Assembly: GCA_008508345.1 (NCBI GenBank)
Contig: QNGE01000755.1
Span: 166,834-230,833, forward strand
Direction of reading: 5' to 3'
DNA: 64,000 nt
Source of the DNA: Paragonimus westermani
Taxonomy: Eukaryota; Platyhelminthes; Trematoda; Plagiorchiida; Troglotrematidae
Made by a program: the position numbers and the translations under genes. A model generated the notes under the pieces. The model saw only the letters and a program-made list of their open reading frames with translations. It was not told the origin of the DNA and made no database searches. Numbering within the stretch: the first letter of the stretch is position 1; every line of letters starts with the position of its first letter. Shown here one piece after another: positions 13,107-24,724 of the stretch.

Positions 13107-14837
13107 TTGTTAGCAAAAACAACTCTAAAAGACCTGAGAACTAAGAACGTTGTCGTGCTAAAGCCAGATAGATCTTCCAGTGCCGTAGTTATGGATAAAG
13201 AGGAGTATACTCGTAAAATGTTGTCCATACTGAACGACGAAATTAAATTCCAGCGTGTGAACAAGGTGGAGAAGGTGACTGATATTGATTGCCGAATAAT
13301 TCGACACCTTGATCTGCTGCTACTACATCGAATAATTGATGAAAATACTTTCATGTCTCTAAAACCCAGTGGTTCATCAACACCGCAACTGCATGGCTTA
13401 CCCAAAATACACAAGCCAGAAATGCCACTCAGACCGATTCTATCCATGAGCAATACCCCACAACACAAACTGGCTCGTTGGTTGGTACAGGCCCTGACCC
13501 CACTAAAACAAAAATTCGATACATATACTGTTAAAGACTCATTCAGTTTAGTTGAATGTCTGGACAAACTCAACCTAGCAGACAAAGTCATGTGTTCAGT
13601 AGACGTTCAATCCCTGTTTACAAATGTTCCATTGCACGAGAAAATTGAATTTATATGCGATCTGATCGAGACTGAAGGCTTTGATATACAAATTCCCACT
13701 GATATGCTTAAACTGTCTCTATTGTTGTGTACGGAGAACATCAGTTTCAGTTTCCAGAATAACCCTTATCGACAAATAGACGGAGTCGCCATGGGGAGTC
13801 CGTTAGGACCAATGCTAGCGGATTTTTTCATGCTGATGGTAGAAAGGCGAATTGCTGAACACATTGCGTCACTGCCGTTCTACAAACGTTATGTGGATGA
13901 CATCCTCATGTTTGCGCCATCTTCGCAAGCAATCGATGAGATGGTAAATCGGTTTAACACTTGTCATGCTAACCTGACAGTCACTTTTGAGCTGGAAAAG
14001 AACGGACGCCTGCCGTTTTTAGACATTCTCATCGGTCGCCAGGATGATGGTTCAGTAAGAAGATGTGTGTATCGTAAGCCCACCTGGACAGGTCAGTACA
14101 CTCACTTCACAAGCTTCACGCCAATGAAGAACAAGCGAGCATTGGTCAGAACATTGTTTATGCGTGCTAGGCGCATTTGTTCATCAGAATGTTTAGATGA
14201 TGAACTTCGACTGCTTACAACTACTTTGCAGAATAATGGGTATCCGCTAAGATTTATTAATAGACACAGCCAGCAGCGTATTGTAGGAGATAAGGTTCCC
14301 ACGGTTGGGAAGAAGAAAGTCTACATTGAACTACCATTCAAAGGTGACACTTCTTCACTCCTAACCACAAAACGTCTCGTCGCATCCATTAAGCGAGCGT
14401 ACAATGCGGCTGAAATCGTAGTCGTTGACCGAACTCGGAAGCTACCGTTACCTTCGGTAAAGGGAGAGCAACCTATTGGCGCCAACTCACACTGTATTTA
14501 TCAATTTGTGTGTAACTGCGGCGAAAGTTACATCGGCAGAACCGATAGGTGCTTGAACTCTAGAATGAAGGAACATCTGCCGAAATGGGTTCAGGATGTG
14601 ATTGCGCAGTCTACTCCCTTCGTCCCTGGATCACGCAAGCTTCCGGCCTCGTCTATCGCCAGGCACATGTTGGCCACTGGCCACCGGATTAATCCAGAAT
14701 TAACACTCACAATTATAATGCGCCATGCTAATCCGCGTTTCCTGAGTTTTGCCGAGGCGGTCGCCATTAGTCGTTTCAAGCCAGTGTTGTGTGTACAAAT
14801 ACAACTATATGTAAGCCTTAGACTCCCATGGACTTAA
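13107..14837 (+). CDS. Penelope-like element RT plus GIY-YIG endonuclease, N-truncated
   Basis: PLE polyprotein that reverse-transcribes its own RNA and nicks target DNA. Residues about 14-35 hold the VVVLKPDRSSS motif, about 90 the LHGLPKIHK motif, about 175-190 SVDVQSLFTNVPL, 228-241 AMGSPLGPMLADFF, and 259-268 YKRYVDDILM with the catalytic YVDD. LPFLDI, RKPTWTGQYTHF and the linker LPFKGD follow. The C-terminal endonuclease starts at CIYQFVCNCGE with YIGR near 475-478 and the expected catalytic Glu in KEHLPKW near 489. The frame has no internal stop. It opens just after TGA at 13098-13100; the first in-frame ATG is at 13191 (residue 29). PLE proteins usually have well over 100 more N-terminal residues, so this copy is 5'-truncated, or its 5' exon is joined by an intron ending at TTGTTAG (PLEs can keep introns). 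It is the best-preserved element in the window. Confidence 0.93.
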   Translation: MLAKTTLKDLRTKNVVVLKPDRSSSAVVMDKEEYTRKMLSILNDEIKFQRVNKVEKVTDIDCRIIRHLDLLLLHRIIDENTFMSLKPSGSSTPQLHGLPKIHKPEMPLRPILSMSNTPQHKLARWLVQALTPLKQKFDTYTVKDSFSLVECLDKLNLADKVMCSVDVQSLFTNVPLHEKIEFICDLIETEGFDIQIPTDMLKLSLLLCTENISFSFQNNPYRQIDGVAMGSPLGPMLADFFMLMVERRIAEHIASLPFYKRYVDDILMFAPSSQAIDEMVNRFNTCHANLTVTFELEKNGRLPFLDILIGRQDDGSVRRCVYRKPTWTGQYTHFTSFTPMKNKRALVRTLFMRARRICSSECLDDELRLLTTTLQNNGYPLRFINRHSQQRIVGDKVPTVGKKKVYIELPFKGDTSSLLTTKRLVASIKRAYNAAEIVVVDRTRKLPLPSVKGEQPIGANSHCIYQFVCNCGESYIGRTDRCLNSRMKEHLPKWVQDVIAQSTPFVPGSRKLPASSIARHMLATGHRINPELTLTIIMRHANPRFLSFAEAVAISRFKPVLCVQIQLYVSLRLPWT

Positions 14838-15310
14838 TAATTTTGTTCTGTCGTTTTCCACCCCACTTGCTATTTCATTCTTCGCCCCCCCCATCCCAAT
14901 AGTGTCTTTTATATGTGTTCCTGGTTATTGTTATATGGTAGTCAATACGAAATGCTAGCATCTACCAGTGTCCGTCTTCTTACTGCTATGTTCAAAAACA
15001 ACCCCGTAATTAAAATCTAGAATGGTGGAATGCCTCAGAACTAGCGCCGATATATCTTAATGGCCATATTCGTTCATTTCTCAAATTGTGTAAACACAGT
15101 GTTTCTGTTTGCCCCGTTTGTTCATTCTGTTGAATTATGGTGCTACTGTTTGGCTCCATTTTGACAAAGTGATCACATTCATTACATTCCGTTATTGAAC
15201 AATTCCACACTTTCAGTTGCTGTGAAACACGAATTTGGTGTACACCAACCACTAAAAATCCGTATCGTTCCAAATAAGCTCGTGAACAATAAATTGGAAA
15301 TTTGGTGTCA
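14838..15310 (+). mobile_element. Probable 3' untranslated tail of the 13.1 kb PLE
   Basis: Non-coding sequence after the PLE stop. Near its end, 15282-15306 reads ATAAATTGGAAATTTGGTGTCACA, closely resembling 57791-57815 downstream of the PLE at 56.5-57.7 kb (ATAAATTGGAAGTTTGGTATCACA). A shared block at a similar place after two PLE stops suggests a conserved element 3' region. The exact end cannot be fixed. Confidence 0.5.
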
Positions 15311-15824
15311 CACCGGACCGTCTTTGTTTCTGTCCTAGTTTCTGTTTATTGCTTTCTCTCATACTCAAATCTGTGGGGGCAACCAAATGAATTTCATTAA
15401 CGGAGCCAAGCGAAGATGGCTTCAACGTATACTTTCATTTCCATATTGGGGACGAAATAGTCAGTGTTAACTGAATGGTTATTTTCCTAAAAAACGCTTA
15501 TAGACCAAGCTGACCGTAGCTGGAGCCAGACACTTCCTCTATATATACGACGAGGTTCATTCATACCAAACAACTTAGAAAAACTGGAGCAGATAAATGA
15601 AATCAATCACAGAAACAAGTTTTCTCCTAAATGAACTTGAAAAGACAAGCCGGTGGTGGCATATTGCACGATCTGTATGCAAACTGGTTCCGCCGCATCT
15701 TAACAAGCGCCTACTGCAGAAATGAAAGTTACAAAATATGCATAAAATTGTCTCTTACGAAGAATGTCCTATCCAGATGTGAGAAGAAAAACGGATACAC
15801 GATCATTACCAAGGTATTGCTAAT
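15311..15824. other. No gene identified
   Basis: No gene, RNA or clear repeat seen between the PLE tail and the reversed PLE remnant. Confidence 0.5.
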
Positions 15825-17109
15825 TTAATAGAGTTCCTTTTGTATACACGATAGCAGCTTCACTCGCTTGATAACAGTTGCCTCGACAAAGTGGAATATG
15901 TGTTTATTCCGGTGCATGAAGATAACTGAGGATGCTGACGGACTGCTCATGTCGTGATTTGTCACGAGCACAGGATCGCGTAGGGGATGAAGCCGGTGCC
16001 GTGCGTGAATGTACTTTAGCCTCATCCGCATAAATTCCAACGGGTTGGTTGACACGGTTGCACACCCGCTTGGGCAAATGCTCTGCCATTCCGACTTGTA
16101 ACTGACTCTCCGTCACTCCCATGAAAGTGGAAGTGCACCCACACGAATAGTAGTATACGCAGTGTGAGGTGATCGGGAAGTGCAGGCGGTCCTTGATGAT
16201 CGGCTTTGACATTTTGATAGTGTCCAAACGGAGCACTAGTTTAGCAGCATAAAGACTCAGCCAACAGCGGAAGCTAATCAGATTTTCAAGAGTAAACAGA
16301 CACTACCGTCCTTGAAAGGAAATCGAATGAATGCAGCCCCCAGTTCAGCTGAATGGATGGGTTGGCTGTTGATCTGTGGCTTGCTAATCCGTTTTATGAA
16401 CCACTGGGAATGACCGCTTGCTTTTAATTTGTCATCGAGCGATGACACGCTCTGCCGACTACACCAACCGTGCAGATTTTCCCAATTCGATGGAATAAGG
16501 CAATTACTTAACCCCGTCTGTGCTGAACTGGGACAAAACTATCGTGACGCAAACACTGCCCTGTCCATGTAGATATCCCGTAGGCCGCGAGTTGCACAGT
16601 GCTGTCCGCTCTGCGCCGGATTAATGCTAGCGAAAACAGCAGAGAGTGATTCTCTCTATGTCCATCGTAAATCGTACGTTTGCGGGAGTATAATTCACTT
16701 CTTCCATCAACGTATCGGCCTGTTATTCACTGTCGGTGATCACGATAGTGTCACCTACACATGTTCAGTAGACCGCACTCGCTGCCGCATGCTAATCCAC
16801 TTTGCTATTTATGTGAACAGAGAAAATGTCCACGGTGACCAGACTTGGAGAACTTCCTGTAGCCACTCCATCTATCTGTGTGAAACTATTCGCTTTAAAT
16901 TTGGACTGAACATCTGTTGTACATATGTATAGTAAATGCTTTATTTCAAGCAGCGAGACAGGAAACGATACTCTGTTGGAGCTTAAGTAGTCACATGGAA
17001 ACCGCACTGTTTCATTCACGGGCACACTAGTGAGTATTGGTTCAATATCTAGCGAAGCCATCTGTTTTCCTCTGATGCTAACCTTCGATAACACGTCAAC
17101 CGGTTCCAA
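15825..17109 (-). pseudogene. Decayed PLE, RT to GIY-YIG, reverse orientation
   Basis: Reading the minus strand from 17109 downward gives the PLE order: ASLDIEPILTSVPVNETV (matches SVDVQSLFTNVPL), QIDGVATGSSPS (matches the AMGSPLG motif), a stretch resembling the post-YVDD region, an LPFKGD-like linker, then SHCVYYYSCGCTSTFMG (GIY-YIG start), AEHLPKR, and a C-terminal FVEATVIKRVKLLSCIQKELY. Stops and frameshifts interrupt it throughout. The 5' side ends at 17109, exactly where the fold-back 17109-17259 begins, so the truncation and the fold-back may share an origin. Confidence 0.85.
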
Positions 17110-17259
17110 GCCACATTAGGAGCTCGGAAATTTCACATTTGGAATCTGTTACCCACCGATCCCACTGTCTCATATGGAATCCACCAAATGATTCAGGGGG
17201 TCGACTGCCTCGGCAGGATTTCCCAAACAGTGTGAAATTTTCGAGCTCCTAGTGTGGCT
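17109..17259. repeat. Fold-back with 29-nt inverted arms
   Basis: The arms 17109-17137 and 17231-17259 are inverted complements at 27 of 29 positions (AGCCACATTAGG..., ...CCTAGTGTGGCT) around a 93-nt spacer. The spacer is repeat family 3, copy 2, related to 6990-7140. The right arm runs into the tRNA-like head of the SINE at 17258, so this may be two retroposons joined head to head, or a small MITE-like insert. Confidence 0.85.
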
Positions 17260-17364
17260 TCGTAGCTCAGTTGGTAAAGCGTTTGCCGCTTTGAGGTATG
17301 CTGTGTCTGTCGCTGAATCGAATCTAGACGAAACCCAGAATTTTCACACTTGGGTCTCATCTAA
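17258..17364 (+). mobile_element. tRNA-derived SINE family 1, copy 1
   Basis: Begins with a tRNA-like head: TAGCTCAGTTGGTAAAGCG fits a pol III A box and GAATCGAATCTAG sits at B-box distance. The tail AATTTTCACACTTGGGTCTCATCTAAA recurs in the copy at 25921-26024. The head does not fold into a complete tRNA and no anticodon can be assigned, so it is not called as a tRNA gene. Confidence 0.65.
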
Positions 17365-19008
17365 AACCATAAATGTGCCACGCTACTCATTAGTAATTAG
17401 TAAAGTAGCATCTGCTCTAGAAGTGCACTCACCCACACCGGTTTCAAGAATAAATTTTATTTTGAATATCTTTATGCAGTCACACTCAAATATATTCGGA
17501 GGATGGTTGCCAGGTTAGTTTATTGCTTGTGTGTTCTAGGCCGATGGTGAAATGCTGTGCAGTGCAACCTACTGTCCAGTGATTCGAACCAGAACTCGCG
17601 TTTTTTGAAATCACTATATTAACAGAGTAGCCACGTAGTAGACAGTAGATCGTGTAACGAAGTAAACTAACGAAAAATTAGTCCAAGTTGACTTCAAAAT
17701 TTGTTTTCCTTTGTACTCATGTAGCGAACAAACTTGAAGGATGGAATAAATGAAAACGTTTGCTTCGGCTAACACTGAAATCTACGACCTGGTAACACTT
17801 ATAACTTGCCAGTTGAATGTACAACGCATCGGACAGGCAATCCCCATTCATCTACTACAATTGTTTTCTGAGGCAGCAGAATTTTTTCACTGTTTCTTTT
17901 CTGAGGTTAGATAGGGAAAACCAACGTGGGTATATATGATGGAAATAATTCATCTGTGATTATCACATCCTTATTCCATCTGGATGCGTCAAAAAGCACA
18001 GTTTTTTAATTCGGTTACAAAGAAAACGTGTCGACTGACCAAGTTGAAATGTGTGCGAGTCCGAAGTAACCCTATACATCCCACGTGTTCATCTGTGTAT
18101 GCTTCACCTCTCCTGCTTTTGTCTGTTAGCCGGATTATGGCTCAGATGTTTTTGTTTATATTGCATCATACTGATGATTGTCCGGATAGCCAAATATCGT
18201 TTATTGTGTTTTGTTTGGACAGTACGTGCATCACACTTTCTGCACCTCAGCTCATTTCCGCTGTTGATTGCTCCAGAGAATTCCGTTTTTTTTCTGAACG
18301 TCGTACAGGGTAATTAAAATTCATCCTTAGCCTAATCGGTATCATATTCTAACGATCTGTCGAATGAAACTTTTCGGGATATCCAACTATCCACTGTGAT
18401 AAGTTGTTTACTAACACCAACCTTGATTTGCCTATTTTGGATCGTTCTACTGCTGTGCGTCGCATAACCACTTCGTGGATGATCGTACAACAAATAGCCA
18501 GTGAGTGTGAATGGCACTGTTCAGTGACATGTGCATCAGTTTATCGCTGTACACTAACTCAGTTTTTAACTTTAAATAACGAATGACACTAGATAGCTAT
18601 CTGGACGACAGAGCTCACTAATCAAACGAACAGTGGATCCACAAACAATATTAGGACTTTTGCGATCAACTGAGATGTAGTCCAGTTTATTCCAATGAAT
18701 CCATCAAACTGTAAAATATCCGGTCAAAGGATTGGACGGTTAAAAGTCACTGACAACAAAAGTAACTGTGGTGATCGACCTGACAATAAATGGTACGTGC
18801 CATGATTTGCAGAGTACTACAGATCATCTACGGGTTTCGTGCTATATTAATCCGGTTGAACAGACAGGCGCCGTTTGTGAACTAGCTCGCAGCCAAACGG
18901 GTAGCAAGATCACGTTCGGAGACTTATAGGTGTAACCTGGACTATTAATAGGTACGAAATAAACTATGATTTATTTCGAAAATATTTACGACATATTCAT
19001 TTCTACAG
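17365..19008. other. No gene identified
   Basis: A stretch near 17984-18317 is open in two forward frames but has no splice context or recognisable motif. Nothing else seen. Confidence 0.4.
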
Positions 19009-19146
19009 TCACCGAGATGGGTGATCTACAAATTTCGCCTGCTAGTTTGTATACTGACATCAAGGATATTGGCAGCAAGAATGAATCTGAGCAAAAGTTT
19101 GCAACTCACTGTTTTTTAACTGTTCAACGTGGTTCCCGTCTTGAGG
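19009..19146 (+). CDS. Orphan internal exon of an unknown gene
   Basis: A pyrimidine-rich acceptor (TTCATTTCTACAG) precedes an open stretch of 138 nt that ends at a GAGG|GTATGC donor. The frame enters with two bases and leaves with one. It encodes a polar segment including TEMGDLQISPASLY, KNESEQKFATHCF and VQRGSRLE. I do not recognise the family and could not find neighbouring exons. Confidence 0.35.
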
Positions 19147-22100
19147 GTATGCCGGTTAAGGTAACATGTGAGTGCAACGACTGACTGAACAACGAAAGTT
19201 GCACTAACCGAAATACGAGTTCACATGATTTATCCCAATGATAGATAACATTTGTTTAGTTAGAGAGGTTCACCTACATCAATACCCAAAACGTGACTCA
19301 CGGCTACCGGCAGGATATTCATTAGACTTCGTAACCCACGAGTTATTCAGGCCGTGCTGCTTGAGTTATCCAGGTTTCAGAGAGTGACCAACGGCAAGGC
19401 TAATGTGACGCCATCGTATGCTACTTTAAGCGGTACGTAGCACTTATCATCCACAAAGAAGCGCATTTTAGACGAATTCAGAACACTTAAGCAAATGCTG
19501 CATAAGGGATTTAATACATGTATGCTGTAGTGGAGAATCTTTAATTTCAGAAAACCATTGATGTGACTGAAAAACCCCTGACCCGTAAATTTGATTACTA
19601 CAGCAGAGCCATTACAAGATGTGGAACTATAGAACAACAAACCCAGCCATTTACTAGTACGGCTGACGTGCTTATGATTAACAGCTGACGTAGCCATATT
19701 CTTGATAGTAAGGCAGCAACATTTCTTTCGCTGACACGTTATACTTAGTTCATCTGCACATGTTTAACAGTCGCTCCTAGCCCGTGGTCTTCCTGGCACC
19801 GAGACGTGACCTCCGATGTACTAACATACGAATCGTGTTATGCTATTCACATCGGAAGCTGCATGTTGTACGACGTAACAAAAACGGTCACTGCTCTGTC
19901 TCTGGTTATTGTGCCTTCGTACAAGTAAGTTAAATCAGCGTTAAGTAACTAATGCAAGTGACCCTGTCAGTGACAAGATTTAAGTGACTGGATTCATCCC
20001 CGTACGGTATGAGTACCATCCAAAAGCTTCTTCACATTTAATCGTACGGCGATTACAACAGAACACCTCAACAGAATGACGATGGCGGCCTTCGTGAGCT
20101 GTTTCAAAGGAACACAAAGCCACGTGACGTACATTCTCGTCTGGGTAGATTATTTCACCAAATGTGAGGGGTGGATGGGAACAATGCGGACAGACAGATC
20201 AAGGATTTCAATCGCAACGGATCACTGCCTTTATAAACGATGGGCATAGAGAAAGACATGCTTGGATGCACGTGTTGATAGCTTCGTTTTTATACAAAAT
20301 GTGTCTAGTAATCAAAGTGACTCGAACGAGAATAATGGATTGCCACTAACAAGAAAGGGGGCAGATCACAAAAAACGAAGCGTTTGTTTAATCTACTGTT
20401 AAAATTGTTTGCGGATGAAAATTGGGCCAGTTAGAGTTAGTGTCGCCTAAGTGTTCTCTGATGCACTGGAGTATCATAACGTGAGAACTAGGTCGGTAGC
20501 ATCATCGGACACATGCCAGTTTACTGTTCAGCAACCGCAACTATCGATAGTAGGATACATTTTTAGCCAACAGTACATCTGGCCATTTCATTTGTCTGAT
20601 GAAATATACTTAAAAGACGCGCGTTGTTGTCAGAACTAAGCTTAGAGCACACAGTGTCATTGTCCAGATGTCGTTGCATCAGTCAGATCTGGGAGGAGAA
20701 CAGGATGGTTACTTTCGTATGGAGCGCACTACTGTTGACGTAGTTTATTTCGTAAATTAATCCTTGATGCGTGGCTATATAATTCAATCGACTAAAGAAT
20801 TTTTGGCTGAGGCAGTCACCAGAAAGTCCGTGGGGAAGGTGGATTCTCGCCATAGTTTGACTAACAAGTGGCGTTATCTACTCAAGATGGCATCGTTACT
20901 GCATTTCTGAGGTTGTGGGTCTCCATGCAATATTTGTTGTCCACACAACTTCTTTGATGAAATATGGATCTACTCAGCTAGTTAATTTTACTATCAGAAT
21001 ATATATTACCATGTTTTATTCCCGACCACTAAACATGACCGAGCAAATTTGTTCCTTTCCAAAACACAATGAAATCTAAAACGAAAATGCACTACCTTAA
21101 TCACAAGTTTTTCTCCGTTGACAACCTTTTCGACGAAAACTGGACGCAATCTTTGGCCTTACTAACCGCCAAATTGTTATGTACAGTTAGCCAAGTTTCA
21201 TCTTTTCTACCATGTCAGTTCATTTACTTTTGTTCACTAAATGGTCAAAACCTGCTGGGAGATGGTAAAGCTGCCAATAGAACTCATTGCGTAAACACTT
21301 GAGTTATGATGACAGATGACTTTTTAGCTTAACTAGCCCGTACATCATTAAACTGTGGCCAGCTGGAAAAAGTGAAACGCAACGACAACGAACTAAATGA
21401 ATCAACTTCAAATTAGCCGGGAGACACAAACACAACAATGCACTTCACTAACTAATAATCTAATGTTCCATTTTTTCGTAAGGCTGATTAAAGAATACCT
21501 TTATATTTTCCCATTTTTTACAGAATAAAAGTGGTTGGTGTTGCGATCTCAATGTACACACCTCTGTGGACGTTCATTGCTCCAATTTTCATTAGGTAAA
21601 TTGTTCAGTAACAGCCACATTTAAGCGCAGACCTGTACTTTGGGTAAAAGTGAATCTAATGGTGCATTTTTCAGGTTCACTATCCTCAACTAAACTACCG
21701 AGCGTGTTTCGCTCGTTGACTTTATTTAGAAATACGATTCGCTTTCTCAGCTTTCCTAGCTTACATTAGAGGGAGTTATAATTACCGATTCCCTAAGACG
21801 CACAAATCACCTAGTTTTAAAATTCTCATTCCTCATGCTTAGTTCTACTTACATAATATTCCAACAAATTGTGACGTACCTAGGTAACATCGTGATTGAT
21901 AATTGCTCGAGGGTTACGAACGTCTGTGAGCTACGAGTGGATCGTATTTTCAAATACTTACCTCCTATCGTTACACAATTGTAACACAATTCAGCTGATT
22001 TTCGTTTTTTCGATTAAGTTCACCAATTTGTTGTTTACATCTTATATAATTTATAGACATCTAGAATGTGACAAACTTTCGTATGGCGTGCTAACGAACC

Positions 22101-22866
22101 GTATAGTTGTTTATGGTCACGTTCAGCGTTCACTATTTCGTGCTGCGGAATTTGATTTAATTTGAGTTGATTCGAGGTTTGTGGACATTTGTATAGTCCG
22201 ATTTTGGAGGTAACCATTTCACGCAGTTTTGCATGAGGTCCGCTATTTTCACATTTGAATTCTGGGTGTTTCTACAATGTGTTATGAACACTGGATTTCG
22301 TTTGTGCATCTCTGCAAAGATACCGTGCAATATGAGCTAGATAGCAACAATTGCATCTTCAAACACTTGAATGCAATCAGACCAAGCATATGCGGCTCAT
22401 CCTTACGATCTTTCAAATTGTGAGCACATGTTTCATTCGCTCAAGAATGTAGGGAACATTTTGTGAACGCGGAAAATTTGCCATATGTCTAAGTTACGAT
22501 TGATTACAAACCAGATGAAGAAAGCAAACGTTTTCCTCCATTTTCTGACTGTCAAATTGCAAATTTTAAACATCCTTCCTACCATTAAACAATTTTGGAT
22601 AGCTTAGCAATACGTCTGTTCCAATGCGATTGACAGTTGGCGGCAGAAACCTACCCTAACCGATTTGTCTACTTACTCTGACTCCTCTAGTTTGACAAAG
22701 GTAATATCAACTTCTACAAACAGAGCTGTTTGAACGAGCGCCCAAGGTTGCTCATTAATGAAGTACAAAGGGCTCTACATACCAAAGTTATGTTTCCGAG
22801 CATTTGGTTTTCTCTTCTTGAATGCTGATTCCGATAAGGCACAGAACATACGGTTGTACTGACCAA
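19147..22866. other. No confident gene
   Basis: Long AT-rich stretch. A minus-strand piece at 19469-19567 follows a TTTTTCAG acceptor and encodes SHQWFSEIKDSPLQH and KSLMQHLLKCSEFV before a stop. It could be a terminal exon but has no partner. No RNA or repeat seen elsewhere. Confidence 0.35.
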
Positions 22867-22872
22867 TTTATT
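22867..22872 (-). terminator. Candidate poly(A) signal of the CAP gene
   Basis: AATAAA on the minus strand about 144 nt after the TGA of the CAP gene; the nearest such hexamer I found downstream of it. Confidence 0.5.
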
Positions 22873-23015
22873 AGTATACGATATTTAACACTAGAAACCT
22901 TCAGTATTTACGTCTGTGCGGTTTAGTTGGTGACTCAATACAGTTAAATGACACGATAAAGCGTTCCGTAGTTTCCACTCATAGATAGAAAACGCACAAC
23001 GCAATATTAGCATTT

Positions 23016-24007
23016 TCAACCATCGTATAAAGTTGAATTTTTAAGCCTGTACGGTAGTTGCTTGAGGAAGTTTCCGCTGAAATTTGGAAAGTAATATTTT
23101 GGTCAGCATGAACCATTTGGAAACATTACAATTCATAAAGAATAACGCACCTTGGAGAGTAGCGGCATACCGTGTAGTATGCGTTTTTCACCTTCTTCTC
23201 GCCATCCACCAAGATGGCGCACTTTGTTTTGTAACAACCAACATTCTTCGTGTTTTCCCATATTATCTAGTCGGAATGGTGACCCGGAAAGTGCACTGCT
23301 ATTCTACCTGTGTATAATGAACTATCTTGGGGTCGTTCATTAAGGGGCCAAACTTGAAATCTTTGTATTCATCGTACCAGTAGAAAACAGCACTGAAATT
23401 TAAAACATTGGCATATATCGAAGTCCATATGCAGTGATAGTTATGTTGAATTAAAATGATGATTGATAAATGAGGATATTATTCCAACCTGTGCCAAATG
23501 TTCGTACTGTAGAATAGGTTCTCTCCATGTACTCTTGGTTTTTCGTGTTCAAAAACACACTTTCTTGACCAGTGGTATGCTTCAGTCATTAAACCACTGT
23601 TCCACGTCTGAAATCCAACGATAATGAAAACCTGTAAATCATATTTGAATTTAAACGCATGACTTCAACACAACAGGTAGTTGTCATCTAGTGCAATTAG
23701 TGCAATTAATGTAATTAGTGCAATTAACCAGGAATGCCCGTCTATTTTTTGTTCCAATGACTCAAAACATTACCAGCCAAATTCAGCAAATCGTGCCTAC
23801 TCCACGGAAACTCACCAACATAGGCATATAAGCAGCGGCCGGTTGACCTGGTATTAAACCATCAATGGCCATTTTTCGATATTCGTTGTGTTTATTCAGC
23901 ACTCCACTCGTCCATAATGTAAATTTGGACGCCGATGGCTTTTTACTTGTCCTCGCAATTACTACAACTGCCAAATGACTGCAGATCAGGAGACCGATTA
24001 ACCGCAT
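23016..24007 (-). CDS. Secreted SCP/TAPS (CAP, venom-allergen-like) protein, five exons
   Basis: Complete gene assembled from the sequence. Exons: 24007-23816, 23607-23489, 23392-23308, 23266-23151, 23076-23016. Introns of 208, 96, 41 and 74 bp all obey GT-AG, and phases agree (0, 2, 0, 2). The product is 190 aa. Residues 1-18 are a signal peptide (MRLIGLL...VVIA). The CAP domain starts at LNKHNEYRKMA, then GQPAA..MPML, W-x7-A-x2-WSRKC, FEH (His85), GENL (Glu93), WYDEY (Glu112), HYTQ (His129) and YYTVCRYSPSGN. The four residues form the family's conserved cavity tetrad. Cys81, 143, 148 and 166 are seen; the Cys-rich C-terminal extension of many family members is absent. An NST glycosylation sequon is at 184. 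The ATG has a TATA-like box 54 bp upstream. Trematode SCP/TAPS proteins are commonly secreted; the role of this one is unknown. No stop or frameshift, so probably functional. Confidence 0.93.
23689..23727 (+). repeat. Short tandem repeat in intron 1 of the CAP gene
   Basis: About four units of a roughly 9-bp motif (TAGTGCAAT, with one TAATGTAAT variant) lie in the first intron of the CAP gene. The repeat should be length-polymorphic. Confidence 0.85.
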
Positions 24008-24060
24008 AATGTTGTTTTCAGATGTAACAAACTTCTGAATTCAACTCTAAAACACTACCA

Positions 24061-24070
24061 TTCTTATATC
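24061..24070 (-). promoter_or_regulatory. TATA-like box upstream of the CAP gene
   Basis: The minus strand reads GATATAAGAA, 54-63 bp upstream of the CAP gene ATG, a reasonable core-promoter distance if the leader is about 30 nt. Weak on its own because the region is AT-rich. Confidence 0.35.
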
Positions 24071-24724
24071 AGCAGTGTTTTTCTAAAGAAAATCTGATTG
24101 GATTAGGAGTTACTAGTTACCTTGAGACTGGAGACAATGAACTAACGCCAAATCGTCAGTGATGCTACGCAGGAGGGTTTCCAACTGATACAAACTTACA
24201 GTTAGCAGTAAATTCTCCTTCATGCCTAGCTGAATATTCAACCTAAAGTGAAATGTTCACGTACTTAAAGAATGCAACGGACTGTAAATAGAACGGAGTT
24301 TAGGATCCTTCCACTTTAACGGTAGATACAGTGACACCTTCCTTTTAAAAACCTTTGAGTAATCTACTTCCTAAACGATGGAATAAATTCTTCTATGTCA
24401 CAATTTCTAGAAAAGAAGAGACACAACTGACAGGGTAACACAAGAGCAAAACCCGAGTCTTGAGATTTATTTCGAAATGGGTGGCTGAATGACCATCATA
24501 ATAATATATAAAAAACTTTGACTGATTAAAAGAGGTTGTCTACTTAAATTAACCACATACCCTACTTTTTACCACTGGCATTAAACTAATCTATAGTATG
24601 AACAAAATATAATAGAATTCATCGCGGAATGAAGCGATATTTTGAAGAGCTGGAAAGGAGTTAATTCAAATGGTCTGTAGCAGCTGTTGTGTCACATATT
24701 TCCCAGTGTATTTAGGTTGAAAAT

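Noticed and set aside
13103..13591. 162-codon minus-strand frame
   Set aside because: It is the antisense shadow of the PLE RT coding sequence.
17258..17330. Possible tRNA gene
   Set aside because: A and B boxes are present but no full cloverleaf or anticodon arm forms, and a second decayed copy at 25.9 kb shows it is a dispersed SINE.
18051..18317. Hydrophobic 88-codon frame
   Set aside because: Overlaps another open frame of equal length, has no splice or motif support, and composition reflects a T-rich stretch.
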